Positions 34,564 to 46,256 are shown, counted from the first letter of the stretch. The stretch is DNA of 64,000 bases from Pammene aurita (GCA_947086415.1 OX352289.1:15658275-15722274), one strand, 5' to 3'. Numbers and translations are program-made. The notes: generated from the sequence alone by a model not told the origin.

Positions 34564-35735
34564 TATAGTCTGGCAAACCATTTCTGTCAGTAGAAAAGCG
34601 CGGCAAATTTGAAAAATCGCGGGTTGGCAACACCTGTCTTTGAATAATTCGATAATTGTGCATAATTTGTGTTTTATCTGTGGCAATGTAACTTTTTAAA
34701 TTTAAAAAAGTTAGTTCAGTTTTCTTTACTTTCATTTTAAAGTTTCAGATTTTTTTATTATTTACATATTAATGTAATATCTGCCACCACTGTTCAATAA
34801 ATTAATGTACTTACTAAGAAAGCTCAGCTAGGATATTAATTACCTTACCTTAAGCAGGTTAATACCTTATGCAGGTTATGCTTTGAGGTTATGGTTAGGC
34901 TTTGAGGTTATGCAGAGTTTTGTATTGAATTATCATTTTAAGTTCTTTAGTTCAGTGTAAATCGGATAATTAAAGTAAAAACTGGTGCCAAATGAAGTCC
35001 AAGAACATTTGGTGCTCAATATTGTTTAACAAGCAGTACCTACCTACAAGCACCAAGCACTCCGCTACCTTCCGATATTTTAACAAGTCTTTGTAACGTT
35101 TTCCCTTGATATACCTCAGCAATGTGTACAATAAATAAACACATGTTTTATTAATTAATTAATGATACACTTCGTACAATAGGTCAGTACCTAAAAATAG
35201 TCTTAAAACAATGAAAGGAAATCATAACAATTAGGAGTATTACTGAGTAATACGCATTATGCAGTTAAGTAAACTTATTCCATTATAAGCTGAAAAGTTG
35301 TATTTTCTAGTAGATATGCTCGTTTTCCTCGACTGGCCTTATGATTTTAGCAATCAATGTTTGTTTCCTTGCTGGGTTTCAACACTTTTAACTATTGTAT
35401 TTTGACCGCATAATTTCCACCTTCGATTTTCGGTCCTTTTTAGATGTTGGTTATTTCAATTTCTTCGCACATTCTAATTCATACAAAAGTCATACATAAT
35501 AATAGGTATATCAGACTCAAGATTTATCGAATTATTTTATATAATGCAGAGTTAAAATTCTCCACAAACATCACTGACATATGACTGACGTACCTACGGA
35601 AGAGCGTGGCCATTTTGTTCGATCTACATTGCTGCTTTTTTATGGAGCAATGCTGCTTTTCGATTCGCCCTAAAGTGTTGCTATATTTTTGTTTGATGAA
35701 CATTGCTACTGCGTTCGTTGGCTGGCCAGACTATA
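34564..35735. mobile_element. TATAGTCTGGC element, long form
   Basis: Same ends as the 0.45-kb MITEs (TATAGTCTGGCAAACCATTTC... GTTGGCTGGCCAGACTATA) but 1.17 kb with a different AT-rich interior. No transposase frame. Confidence 0.75.
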
Positions 35736-35889
35736 TCTCAAATAGCTTGCGGTAATTTCAGAAGAAAAATACACTTCCAGCTTTTTAATAAAAAAATATA
35801 AAGGCGGAAAAGCAGAGCGCGAACAGAAAATTGTAGTTTTGACTATGTCTGTCTCTGTCATTTAAAATGGAAAGCGATGGAGATGCAGA
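35736..35889 (-). repeat. Repeat E copy 2, last piece
   Basis: Resumes repeat E after the long-form MITE (AAATAGCTTGCGG...CCATCGC inverted) and ends where the next MITE begins. Confidence 0.75.
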
Positions 35890-36337
35890 TATAGTCTGGC
35901 CAGCCAACGAACGTAGTAGCAATGTACAGCGAACAAAAGTATGACAACACTAAGAATCAGTGAAAAAAGCAGCAATGATCATCAAATTTTATGTTTTTAA
36001 TTTTAGGTGGTATTTCCGCCCCTTTCATTAGGTGACATTTACGGTGTGTAAAAAGGAGACGGATATATTTCGTCTGATCTGTCATCAATTGCAACAGATG
36101 ATCTGGTTGAGGCAATTGACATGTGGCTTAAAACTGAATTAAAATTTAATTGGGAACGTTGCAAGAGTTCTATCTCACTCGCGCTTAAGATGTGAGAGTG
36201 AAATGCATTAGAAACAAATTCAATGTGAATTGAAATGTTCGTCATGAAATACGTGTCTCATCAGAAAGGGTTGCCACATGTACGTATTTTGAATTTGCCG
36301 CGCGTTTCTACTGACAGAAATGGTTTGCCAGGCTATA
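35890..36337. mobile_element. TATAGTCTGGC MITE, copy 3
   Basis: Close to copy 1 in sequence and orientation. Its right end TATA is shared with the next element. Confidence 0.82.
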
Positions 36338-37605
36338 TACACCGTGGGCCAGAGAGTTCTAAACCAGGAGAGGCCTTAGGTATCATTTCCCCTCTGTCAA
36401 AAGTATTAGCAGGAAAATCTAGTACATCTATAAAAACTATTTCAATAATCGAATGTCACGCACTTTCGTCATCGCTGTCGATGGATAAGAAGCTCCGTGA
36501 AAATGCCCTTATGCGCTGTTTTTGGATGTAAAACATGTTATATTTCGTCTAGTTTACAAAAAGATGAAATACCATTTCAGATGTAAGTAAAGTTTTACTT
36601 TATTTATCATTACTTTCGTAATAAAAGATTTAACCTAAATCGAAAATCAAGCTTCGTTTACAGAATCGATTCAAAGACAATCGTTTTCTTTCTGACGGGC
36701 AGTAACTATTTGACGTTTGACATTTCTCCATATTTAACGCGCTTAAGGATTGCTATCTTCTATATTTTGTTTGAAAATACAATCAAAAATGATCCTTGGC
36801 TTTTTTGTTAGACATTTGCAAAGACTGCATCCAATAATGAACCATATGTCAACGTTTATACAGTCGACTATCTATTGCTCCATTTACTGTTATGAAGTAT
36901 AAAAAGAATATGTCAAATATGTTTGGTGTTTTCAAGTCCAAGGTACATCTTTGTCGGTTGTCAATAAAGCGTTGCTGCCATAAAAATTCATTTAGAAATA
37001 AACTGTATTAACAACCGACAATGATGTACCTTTGACTAGAAAACATCACATGCGTGCTACCTCGCCCCCCTCAGATTTTGGCAGACTTTTTTGTTTGGAA
37101 AGTTGAGGCGAAGCGTACTCCATTTATAGAGCTTTATGCCGTGGGCCCATAAAACTAGACAGATTTTAACAGTGTATTTCTGATCATATTTAGATACTAA
37201 AATGTCCTATAAACTTTTCTGGAATACGCCTAGTTTCAGAGTTAATACCAATTTTAAAAAAATACACTTTTTATTATAACTCATCACAAAACGCCTTTCT
37301 AATGGCGTTGTTGCCACTATTGGACATAGTTTACACGTCCTTATTGACAGATATCACAGTGACAAGGAAAACTTTGCAGTAACTAAATAAAAAAAAATAA
37401 AAAAAGTACCAATTTGTTTTAGGCGATAATTTTATTAATAACATTTGCTTTTCATGTGCATAAACATTAAAACAATGGAAAAAAAAACGAAAAAAAAATT
37501 TTTTTTTTGGCGAAATTGGCCTAAAGTCACATAATATTTTTTCCTTCTTTTGGTCTTAGAAATTCGTGGTTAAGATCTGTCGGGTTATTCCAGCCCACGG
37601 TGTAT
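36338..37605. mobile_element. TIR element with TACACCGTGGG ends
   Basis: TATACACCGTGGGCCAGA at left and the complement of TATACACCGTGGGCTGGA at right; 1.27 kb. It contains an inner inverted pair AAGGTACATC(T/A)TTGTCGGTTGT about 50 bases apart (36940-37030). No transposase. Confidence 0.7.
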
Positions 37606-40600
37606 ACGATTCGAATCGAAATTCGAAGTTAGCGGTGGCGGCTTTGATAATCTGAGACATACTATATACTGTGTGACACTTTGTGTTCTTATTTTAACCT
37701 ACCAAAAAAACAGTAAGTGTCGGCTCGGTAGCCCAGCAGCACAAAAACGTACATTTTGGAAGCCTTGAACCCAAAGCAAATTAGCTATTTATATAGTTAA
37801 ACTAAATATAAATAAATTCACAAAATAATATTCCATTTGGGACTTATATATGTAAACATATAGTTTTGTTCTGGGAGGGCCCGGACAGCTCTGGAGGGTC
37901 TATTTCTGAGGCCGAAATTTTAGTGTAATTAGCAAGATTAATGGCACCCTTAAAGTTGAGGGCTCTTGAGTTTGAGCGAATATTTTTCTCATTTTCTCCC
38001 AACGGTCATAAAAACTAAGCGAAGTTCAGGTAATAGAATGAATAATACGTCAATTTAACTCTTTACCTCGGATTAAGATCAAGGGACACATGACTATAAT
38101 TTTGCGAAATGTGATTCATAACTCATAACTGACTACTGCCTTTTGGTAACGCTGAATTACACACTGACAAACAAAAATACAAATTTTAGGGAACGTACAG
38201 TATACGCTTTAGGTAATAACTGTCTATTGAAATAGCTAAAAAACAAAAAAAAGATGAGAATGAAGTATAAATATAACATAAGTCCCCGATGCCACTTGCC
38301 ATAACTGTGGCGACCAGCCAGTAGAGTGCATATAATATAAGGCTGGCTGCGTTCCATCTCTGAATGAGTACCTATCTATTAAAATTATTTAAAGCTCCGA
38401 CCCCCAGAGATCTACAGTTTCTCTCTCATTCTCAATTTACTCGACAAATAGAAACACAAACATTAGTAGGTAAATCATCTCGTTGCAATGAGTTATTTTC
38501 GGATGAACAGTAGGCTGCTATGTCTAAAGTATTTGTTGAGGAATTCTCAAATGTCTTACTTACTTAAAGATATGTAATAGCTAAGTACAAATAATTTCTT
38601 TATAATAAAAACAAACTTGTGCCTGAGAGGTGAGGCCTATAACCTAAATTGTTTTAAGAGGCTGACAACACCCGATGACCTTCAAATTGACTTTAATCAA
38701 ACAGTGTTTCAGCTACAACTACTTGTTTTGTGACAGTAAAAAAAAATGTATGTTAATATTCGTTATATTTGGAAGAACTTCGTTGCGTCCGATACACGAT
38801 TGGACGAAATCGGCTCGATAGAAAATAATTCCAAAGTTACATCTTAAAATTAGCTTTAAACAGTTGTATGTCTTTAGTTTCTTGACTTATACGTCTGTAA
38901 CTAAGGACAAAATTCCACCACACTAATACTAAAAACTTCGTTGCCTTATATTTCTCAATGAATGTGTCGTTTTTTTTTAATTCATTATTTTGTAAAATTT
39001 GCAATGAGCTCCCATACTAATCGTAACACAGTGTTTCTCTTTCACTCGCGCTGAATAAGATAGGAAGGGGATTTAGCTGTTATCAGCCCCTTAACAATTT
39101 GTAGGTAATTACACTCATTCACACTCTAGTCTAGCACATAAGTAAATATTTATGTTTCAGGTTGCAGTAAACATAAGCGCCTGGAATAAGAAAACTTAAT
39201 ACTATAAAGTTAAAGTGCCACAGAGCAGTGTGAACTGTGATGTGACCTTGTTTGATTAAGTGCGCATAGTGAAACAACCAGTAATTTTGCTGAGAAGAGC
39301 GAATGTAGCGTGTAGGTACTCTCTTACTTCAAAGGACTCATGAGTAACTTTAGTACGAGCTATCAAAGCCATTACATCGTACCCACAGGCCCAGGGCGTA
39401 TTACCATCAGGTGATGGACCCAAACGTTCATAAGTACTTATAACAATGAAAAAGATCGTCTAAATATGTCTCAAGGAAGCAAGGTGCAAGAAATTTCACG
39501 TTGCTGACGCATATAAATTAAATATCTTTATCTGCCCTTACCTGCGAAGATAAAATGAGACAGGGGTTTGAAATTGTGATCTTTCTTCATAGACTGAGAG
39601 CTGGCTACGTCTGATATGACACTATAACGAGAGCAACGAAACTACTCTAGTTAGTTTGCTATACTATGCTTATTTCTAGATCCGGACTGCAAATTAAAGT
39701 GTTACCTATCAAAAGAATACAAATAGGTACTTGAGTTCTGGGTTTAATGCAGTATTATGAGAAATTATATAAATAATTAGATTATATCATTAATTGCCAA
39801 AAGTTTCTGTTGGGGGAAAGTAGTGCGAAACGACGTATTTATAATGTACCTATTTCATAGTTAGTCGCCTACTGCCTTTGTTTCCGCAATAATATGCAAT
39901 ATTTTGTGTTCTAATGTTAAAATATAGGCTCTGGCTCTGTCCTCTATAAATGAGACGACTTCGGACTTTTTTTACTTATTTTGGTATTACTTTTTTCCAA
40001 CTTAAATATTTTGCTAGTCACTCTAACCTCCACCCGGTAAAAGCTGCTAGATGTCCGGAAGGATAGTATAGCATTGTAACTAGACGGGTTTTGTGGCTCT
40101 CATTATTGTGTCATATATACGTTGCCAACTCTTAGTCTATCATTGTTTTTCTAAGGTCCTGCCTACGGCCTACGCTTGATCTATATTGACTATTCGGTGT
40201 TGTCACTCGATGAGGTAGATTGTATGATGATGTATTTGTTGAGTGTACAAAACGCTCCAAGTTTAGCTCAGGCTACCAAGTACTAAAATACATAACTTTT
40301 TACCGTGCATTGTCCTACATAATTACTGCGTCTGGAATTCTGCTACTGGATGAGGTAGGGTTGCCTACAGCGTACTCTTGATCTATTAGGTATTGCTTTT
40401 TCTTACGTAAATGTACTCGTAAAAATATATTTAATGATCCAGACACTAGTTACATACGGCTTTTTTAATAACATAATATATAATAGATTATATGTTAATT
40501 CATACAATATTGTCTCAAATATTCACACAATTAAATATACAGTTTATCCAGGGACTGTCTCACATCAAGCATAGACATAGATAATCACACTCCTTACCCC

Positions 40601-41291
40601 ACCACCACTAAAAAAACAACAGTATAGCTTACGAGTATAGATAGGTAGGTATATGCATTACTTCTACTGCGGTTTTTGGTTAGCCAGCCAGACTATATTT
40701 TAATATTCTAACATTTCTAATTATCACGCCATTAACTGATATTCCGTAATGTACCTACGTGCAACTGTGCCGAAATATCGGGTGCTCAAAAATTCCAATA
40801 TACATGGTAAAATATCCCGCTACAAATAATAGTTAGAATGTGAATGACCATGTGAGCTTGAAATCGTATATATTATAATAGCATGAAATCCGCTTAGATA
40901 ATATGAGTAAAACAATTTCTTAACCATTCATCTAACGAACTAATATTTCAATAAATACCTAGGCATACCTTTAGTTTAATGGTTCAACAACGATCATAAA
41001 GCGGTATAAAGGCCACAGTTCATCTCATATGAATGTCGAAATTATTCAAATCGATACGTATAATAAAGGCACAAACTGAAATGGGGGATTTAAAAAGTTA
41101 ATCCAACTGACATGATAAAGGTAAATTTAAAACTGCTATCAGCTTGGGTAAGTATATAAGTAAATGCCTAAGTGCTTATTGAAATAATTTAATGAAAAGT
41201 TACGACTTACGGTGATCACGAGTCGGTTGCTCCAAACTCTGTCAACATTAAAATATACGGATACGGATAAGAGATTCTATAATTTTCAACT
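37606..41291. other. 3.7 kb without recognised genes
   Basis: AT-rich; no open frame above 66 codons and no exon-like run. A fragment ATTACCATCAGGTGATGGAC (39400) resembles a LINE tail; AGCCAGCCAGACTATATT (40680) is a remnant of a TATAGTCTGGC end. Confidence 0.5.
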
Positions 41292-41346
41292 GACTAAAGT
41301 TGTTGTAATAAGGACTAAAGTTGTTGTAATAAGGACTAAAGTTGTT
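41292..41346 (+). repeat. 21-bp minisatellite, left part
   Basis: GACTAAAGTTGTTGTAATAAG twice plus a partial unit. The same units, in the same orientation, continue at 45883-45936 beyond the palindromic array. Confidence 0.93.
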
Positions 41347-41388
41347 ATTCAATCAAATACAAACACTGAAAACATTGAAAAAATAATC

Positions 41389-41464
41389 AACCCAGCCGGA
41401 CTTGAACCTGGCATCGATACGCCTTACCGGGGCTCGATCGCTTTACCAATTAAGCTATGGGTTC
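41389..41464 (-). tRNA. tRNA-like sequence, left copy 1
   Basis: 76 nt. Acceptor arms GAACCCA/TGGGTT pair over six bases. D arm GCTT/AAGC with loop AATTGGTA. A box TAGCTTAATTGG (41446-41457) and B box GGTTCAAGTCC (41398-41408) fit Pol III promoters, and T6 (41378-41383) lies 5 nt past the 3' end. The T stem needs a bulged A. The anticodon region is too long: stem GCC/GGC around CCGGTAA would put GGT (Thr) at the anticodon, but with C33 and no variable loop. A tRNA pseudogene or a tRNA-like non-coding RNA is as likely as a true tRNA. Confidence 0.5.
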
Positions 41465-41741
41465 AGTTACTGAGTTGACGAAATTCTCAATGCCTTCAAT
41501 CATCTTTTTGCATTTATTTTTACATCGACTTTATAGCAGCCGTAAGCGACATCTAGGTGCTAACTACTAGAGTTAGATACCCTTCCCGCCGACCCTTTTA
41601 CAAGTGTCACAACGGAAATAATAGATGGCGCTGCTATCAACTCATAATTATTTTACATGATTTTTAAAGTGGGGCATTCCACTCATACAATAGTATGTTA
41701 TTCAATCAAATACAAACACTGAAAACATTGAAAAAATAATC

Positions 41742-41817
41742 AACCCAGCCGGACTTGAACCTGGCATCGATACGCCTTACCGGGGCTCGATCGCTTTACC
41801 AATTAAGCTATGGGTTC
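41742..41817 (-). tRNA. tRNA-like sequence, left copy 2
   Basis: Identical to left copy 1 as far as I can compare, including boxes and T6. Confidence 0.5.
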
Positions 41818-42094
41818 AGTTACTGAGTTGACGAAATTCTCAATGCCTTCAATCATCTTTTTGCATTTATTTTTACATCGACTTTATAGCAGCCGTAAGC
41901 GACATCTAGGTGCTAACTACTAGAGTTAGATACCCTTCCCGCCGACCCTTTTACAAGTGTCACAACGGAAATAATAGATGGCGCTGCTATCAACTCATAA
42001 TTATTTTACATGATTTTTAAAGTGGGGCATTCCACTCATACAATAGTATGTTATTCAATCAAATACAAACACTGAAAACATTGAAAAAATAATC

Positions 42095-42170
42095 AACCCA
42101 GCCGGACTTGAACCTGGCATCGATACGCCTTACCGGGGCTCGATCGCTTTACCAATTAAGCTATGGGTTC
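42095..42170 (-). tRNA. tRNA-like sequence, left copy 3
   Basis: Same 76-nt sequence, 353 bp after copy 2. Confidence 0.5.
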
Positions 42171-42447
42171 AGTTACTGAGTTGACGAAATTCTCAATGCC
42201 TTCAATCATCTTTTTGCATTTATTTTTACATCGACTTTATAGCAGCCGTAAGCGACATCTAGGTGCTAACTACTAGAGTTAGATACCCTTCCCGCCGACC
42301 CTTTTACAAGTGTCACAACGGAAATAATAGATGGCGCTGCTATCAACTCATAATTATTTTACATGATTTTTAAAGTGGGGCATTCCACTCATACAATAGT
42401 ATGTTATTCAATCAAATACAAACACTGAAAACATTGAAAAAATAATC

Positions 42448-42523
42448 AACCCAGCCGGACTTGAACCTGGCATCGATACGCCTTACCGGGGCTCGATCGC
42501 TTTACCAATTAAGCTATGGGTTC
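42448..42523 (-). tRNA. tRNA-like sequence, left copy 4
   Basis: Same 76-nt sequence; no variant seen. Confidence 0.5.
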
Positions 42524-42800
42524 AGTTACTGAGTTGACGAAATTCTCAATGCCTTCAATCATCTTTTTGCATTTATTTTTACATCGACTTTATAGCAGCC
42601 GTAAGCGACATCTAGGTGCTAACTACTAGAGTTAGATACCCTTCCCGCCGACCCTTTTACAAGTGTCACAACGGAAATAATAGATGGCGCTGCTATCAAC
42701 TCATAATTATTTTACATGATTTTTAAAGTGGGGCATTCCACTCATACAATAGTATGTTATTCAATCAAATACAAACACTGAAAACATTGAAAAAATAATC

Positions 42801-42876
42801 AACCCAGCCGGACTTGAACCTGGCATCGATACGCCTTACCGGGGCTCGATCGCTTTACCAATTAAGCTATGGGTTC
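42801..42876 (-). tRNA. tRNA-like sequence, left copy 5
   Basis: Same 76-nt sequence; no variant seen. Confidence 0.5.
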
Positions 42877-43153
42877 AGTTACTGAGTTGACGAAATTCTC
42901 AATGCCTTCAATCATCTTTTTGCATTTATTTTTACATCGACTTTATAGCAGCCGTAAGCGACATCTAGGTGCTAACTACTAGAGTTAGATACCCTTCCCG
43001 CCGACCCTTTTACAAGTGTCACAACGGAAATAATAGATGGCGCTGCTATCAACTCATAATTATTTTACATGATTTTTAAAGTGGGGCATTCCACTCATAC
43101 AATAGTATGTTATTCAATCAAATACAAACACTGAAAACATTGAAAAAATAATC

Positions 43154-43229
43154 AACCCAGCCGGACTTGAACCTGGCATCGATACGCCTTACCGGGGCTC
43201 GATCGCTTTACCAATTAAGCTATGGGTTC
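43154..43229 (-). tRNA. tRNA-like sequence, left copy 6
   Basis: Same 76-nt sequence; no variant seen. Confidence 0.5.
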
Positions 43230-43506
43230 AGTTACTGAGTTGACGAAATTCTCAATGCCTTCAATCATCTTTTTGCATTTATTTTTACATCGACTTTATA
43301 GCAGCCGTAAGCGACATCTAGGTGCTAACTACTAGAGTTAGATACCCTTCCCGCCGACCCTTTTACAAGTGTCACAACGGAAATAATAGATGGCGCTGCT
43401 ATCAACTCATAATTATTTTACATGATTTTTAAAGTGGGGCATTCCACTCATACAATAGTATGTTATTCAATCAAATACAAACACTGAAAACATTGAAAAA
43501 ATAATC

Positions 43507-43582
43507 AACCCAGCCGGACTTGAACCTGGCATCGATACGCCTTACCGGGGCTCGATCGCTTTACCAATTAAGCTATGGGTTC
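43507..43582 (-). tRNA. tRNA-like sequence, left copy 7 (next to axis)
   Basis: Same sequence. Its mirror copy starts at 43946, so the two 5' ends face each other across 363 bp. Confidence 0.5.
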
Positions 43583-43945
43583 AGTTACTGAGTTGACGAA
43601 ATTCTCAATGCCTTCAATCATCTTTTTGCATTTATTTTTACATCGACTTTATAGCAGCCGTAAGCGACATCTAGGTGCTAACTACTAGAGTTAGATACCC
43701 TTCCCGCCGACCCTTTTACAAGTGTCACAACGGAAATAATAGATGGGGATCATGTAAAATAATTATGAGTTGATAGCAGCGCCATCTATTATTTCCGTTG
43801 TGACACTTGTAAAAGGGTCGGCGGGAAGGGTATCTAACTCTAGTAGTTAGCACCTAGATGTCGCTTACGGCTGCTATAAAGTCGATGTAAAAATAAATGC
43901 AAAAAGATGATTGAAGGCATTGAGAATTTCGTCAACTCAGTAACT

Positions 43946-44021
43946 GAACCCATAGCTTAATTGGTAAAGCGATCGAGCCCCGGTAAGGCGTATCGATGCC
44001 AGGTTCAAGTCCGGCTGGGTT
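43946..44021 (+). tRNA. tRNA-like sequence, right copy 1
   Basis: A box 43953-43964, B box 44002-44012, T6 at 44027-44032. Exact complement of left copy 7. Confidence 0.5.
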
Positions 44022-44298
44022 GATTATTTTTTCAATGTTTTCAGTGTTTGTATTTGATTGAATAACATACTATTGTATGAGTGGAATGCCCCACTTTAAA
44101 AATCATGTAAAATAATTATGAGTTGATAGCAGCGCCATCTATTATTTCCGTTGTGACACTTGTAAAAGGGTCGGCGGGAAGGGTATCTAACTCTAGTAGT
44201 TAGCACCTAGATGTCGCTTACGGCTGCTATAAAGTCGATGTAAAAATAAATGCAAAAAGATGATTGAAGGCATTGAGAATTTCGTCAACTCAGTAACT

Positions 44299-44374
44299 GA
44301 ACCCATAGCTTAATTGGTAAAGCGATCGAGCCCCGGTAAGGCGTATCGATGCCAGGTTCAAGTCCGGCTGGGTT
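44299..44374 (+). tRNA. tRNA-like sequence, right copy 2
   Basis: Identical to right copy 1. Confidence 0.5.
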
Positions 44375-44651
44375 GATTATTTTTTCAATGTTTTCAGTGT
44401 TTGTATTTGATTGAATAACATACTATTGTATGAGTGGAATGCCCCACTTTAAAAATCATGTAAAATAATTATGAGTTGATAGCAGCGCCATCTATTATTT
44501 CCGTTGTGACACTTGTAAAAGGGTCGGCGGGAAGGGTATCTAACTCTAGTAGTTAGCACCTAGATGTCGCTTACGGCTGCTATAAAGTCGATGTAAAAAT
44601 AAATGCAAAAAGATGATTGAAGGCATTGAGAATTTCGTCAACTCAGTAACT

Positions 44652-44727
44652 GAACCCATAGCTTAATTGGTAAAGCGATCGAGCCCCGGTAAGGCGTATC
44701 GATGCCAGGTTCAAGTCCGGCTGGGTT
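44652..44727 (+). tRNA. tRNA-like sequence, right copy 3
   Basis: Identical to right copy 1. Confidence 0.5.
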
Positions 44728-45004
44728 GATTATTTTTTCAATGTTTTCAGTGTTTGTATTTGATTGAATAACATACTATTGTATGAGTGGAATGCCCCAC
44801 TTTAAAAATCATGTAAAATAATTATGAGTTGATAGCAGCGCCATCTATTATTTCCGTTGTGACACTTGTAAAAGGGTCGGCGGGAAGGGTATCTAACTCT
44901 AGTAGTTAGCACCTAGATGTCGCTTACGGCTGCTATAAAGTCGATGTAAAAATAAATGCAAAAAGATGATTGAAGGCATTGAGAATTTCGTCAACTCAGT
45001 AACT

Positions 45005-45080
45005 GAACCCATAGCTTAATTGGTAAAGCGATCGAGCCCCGGTAAGGCGTATCGATGCCAGGTTCAAGTCCGGCTGGGTT
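45005..45080 (+). tRNA. tRNA-like sequence, right copy 4
   Basis: Identical to right copy 1. Confidence 0.5.
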
Positions 45081-45357
45081 GATTATTTTTTCAATGTTTT
45101 CAGTGTTTGTATTTGATTGAATAACATACTATTGTATGAGTGGAATGCCCCACTTTAAAAATCATGTAAAATAATTATGAGTTGATAGCAGCGCCATCTA
45201 TTATTTCCGTTGTGACACTTGTAAAAGGGTCGGCGGGAAGGGTATCTAACTCTAGTAGTTAGCACCTAGATGTCGCTTACGGCTGCTATAAAGTCGATGT
45301 AAAAATAAATGCAAAAAGATGATTGAAGGCATTGAGAATTTCGTCAACTCAGTAACT

Positions 45358-45433
45358 GAACCCATAGCTTAATTGGTAAAGCGATCGAGCCCCGGTAAGG
45401 CGTATCGATGCCAGGTTCAAGTCCGGCTGGGTT
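45358..45433 (+). tRNA. tRNA-like sequence, right copy 5
   Basis: Identical to right copy 1. Confidence 0.5.
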
Positions 45434-45710
45434 GATTATTTTTTCAATGTTTTCAGTGTTTGTATTTGATTGAATAACATACTATTGTATGAGTGGAATG
45501 CCCCACTTTAAAAATCATGTAAAATAATTATGAGTTGATAGCAGCGCCATCTATTATTTCCGTTGTGACACTTGTAAAAGGGTCGGCGGGAAGGGTATCT
45601 AACTCTAGTAGTTAGCACCTAGATGTCGCTTACGGCTGCTATAAAGTCGATGTAAAAATAAATGCAAAAAGATGATTGAAGGCATTGAGAATTTCGTCAA
45701 CTCAGTAACT

Positions 45711-45786
45711 GAACCCATAGCTTAATTGGTAAAGCGATCGAGCCCCGGTAAGGCGTATCGATGCCAGGTTCAAGTCCGGCTGGGTT
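45711..45786 (+). tRNA. tRNA-like sequence, right copy 6 (outermost)
   Basis: Identical to right copy 1; last copy before the minisatellite flank. Confidence 0.5.
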
Positions 45787-45882
45787 GATTATTTTTTCAA
45801 TGTTTTCAGTGTTTGTATTTGATTGAATAACATACTATTGTATGAGTGGAATGCCCCACTTTAAAAATCATGTAAAATAATT

Positions 45883-45936
45883 AAGGACTAAAGTTGTTGT
45901 AATAAGGACTAAAGTTGTTGTAATAAGGACTAGTTG
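45883..45936 (+). repeat. 21-bp minisatellite, right part
   Basis: Two full AAGGACTAAAGTTGTTGTAAT units and a partial one, same orientation as 41292-41346. Confidence 0.93.
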
Positions 45937-46059
45937 TAGTTTTTTTACTTTCCAGTTGGCGCCACTGTAAACGGAGGTCACACCTGTAATTTTTTTAAAT
46001 ATTACGTTCGTGTAAACCAAAACGTTTAAATAATATTTAATACAATAGACCGTACTGTA

Positions 46060-46256
46060 ATAATGTTTTTTAGTATTTGTTGCTATAACAGCAACAGAAA
46101 GAAATACATCATCGATGAAAATTTCATTTTTTTATAAATTTCAACTATCACGGTTCATGAAATACAGCCTGGTGACATATGGATAGAAAGACGGACAGCA
46201 GATTCTTAGTAATAGGGTCCCGTTTTTACCCTTTGGGTACGGAACCCTAAAAAGGA
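46060..46256 (-). repeat. Hairpin-ended repeat, type C, end fragment
   Basis: Ends TACGGAACCCTAAAAAGG after GGGTCCCGTTTTTACCC, matching the right end of the type C copy at 52924-53517; the other end is lost. Confidence 0.65.

Larger units (their letters stand above)
41343..43746 (-). repeat. Left arm of tRNA-like array: 353-bp unit, 7 copies
   Basis: Unit landmarks repeat at exact 353-bp steps (CCCAGCCGG at 41391, 41744, 42097, 42450, 42803, 43156, 43509). I see no difference between copies. Each unit carries a tRNA-like sequence on the - strand and about 275 bp of spacer that includes AGATGGCGCTGCTATCAAC. The seventh unit stops inside AGATGG at the centre of the palindrome. Confidence 0.97.
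43749..45882 (+). repeat. Right arm of tRNA-like array: 353-bp unit, 6 copies
   Basis: Inverse complement of the left arm, again at 353-bp steps (CTGGGTTGA at 44015, 44368, 44721, 45074, 45427, 45780). The symmetry axis is near 43764. Two G bases (43747-43748) at the junction belong to neither unit. The arm ends within ...GTAAAATAATT, where the 21-bp minisatellite resumes. Confidence 0.97.

Noticed and set aside
36235..36531. 98-codon frame spanning a MITE border
   Set aside because: It runs across the junction of two unrelated elements (36337/36338), so it cannot be a conserved gene.
41343..45882. CRISPR-like array
   Set aside because: Units are 353 bp with identical spacers, in a eukaryotic genome, with no cas genes; it is a tandem/inverted tRNA-like array.
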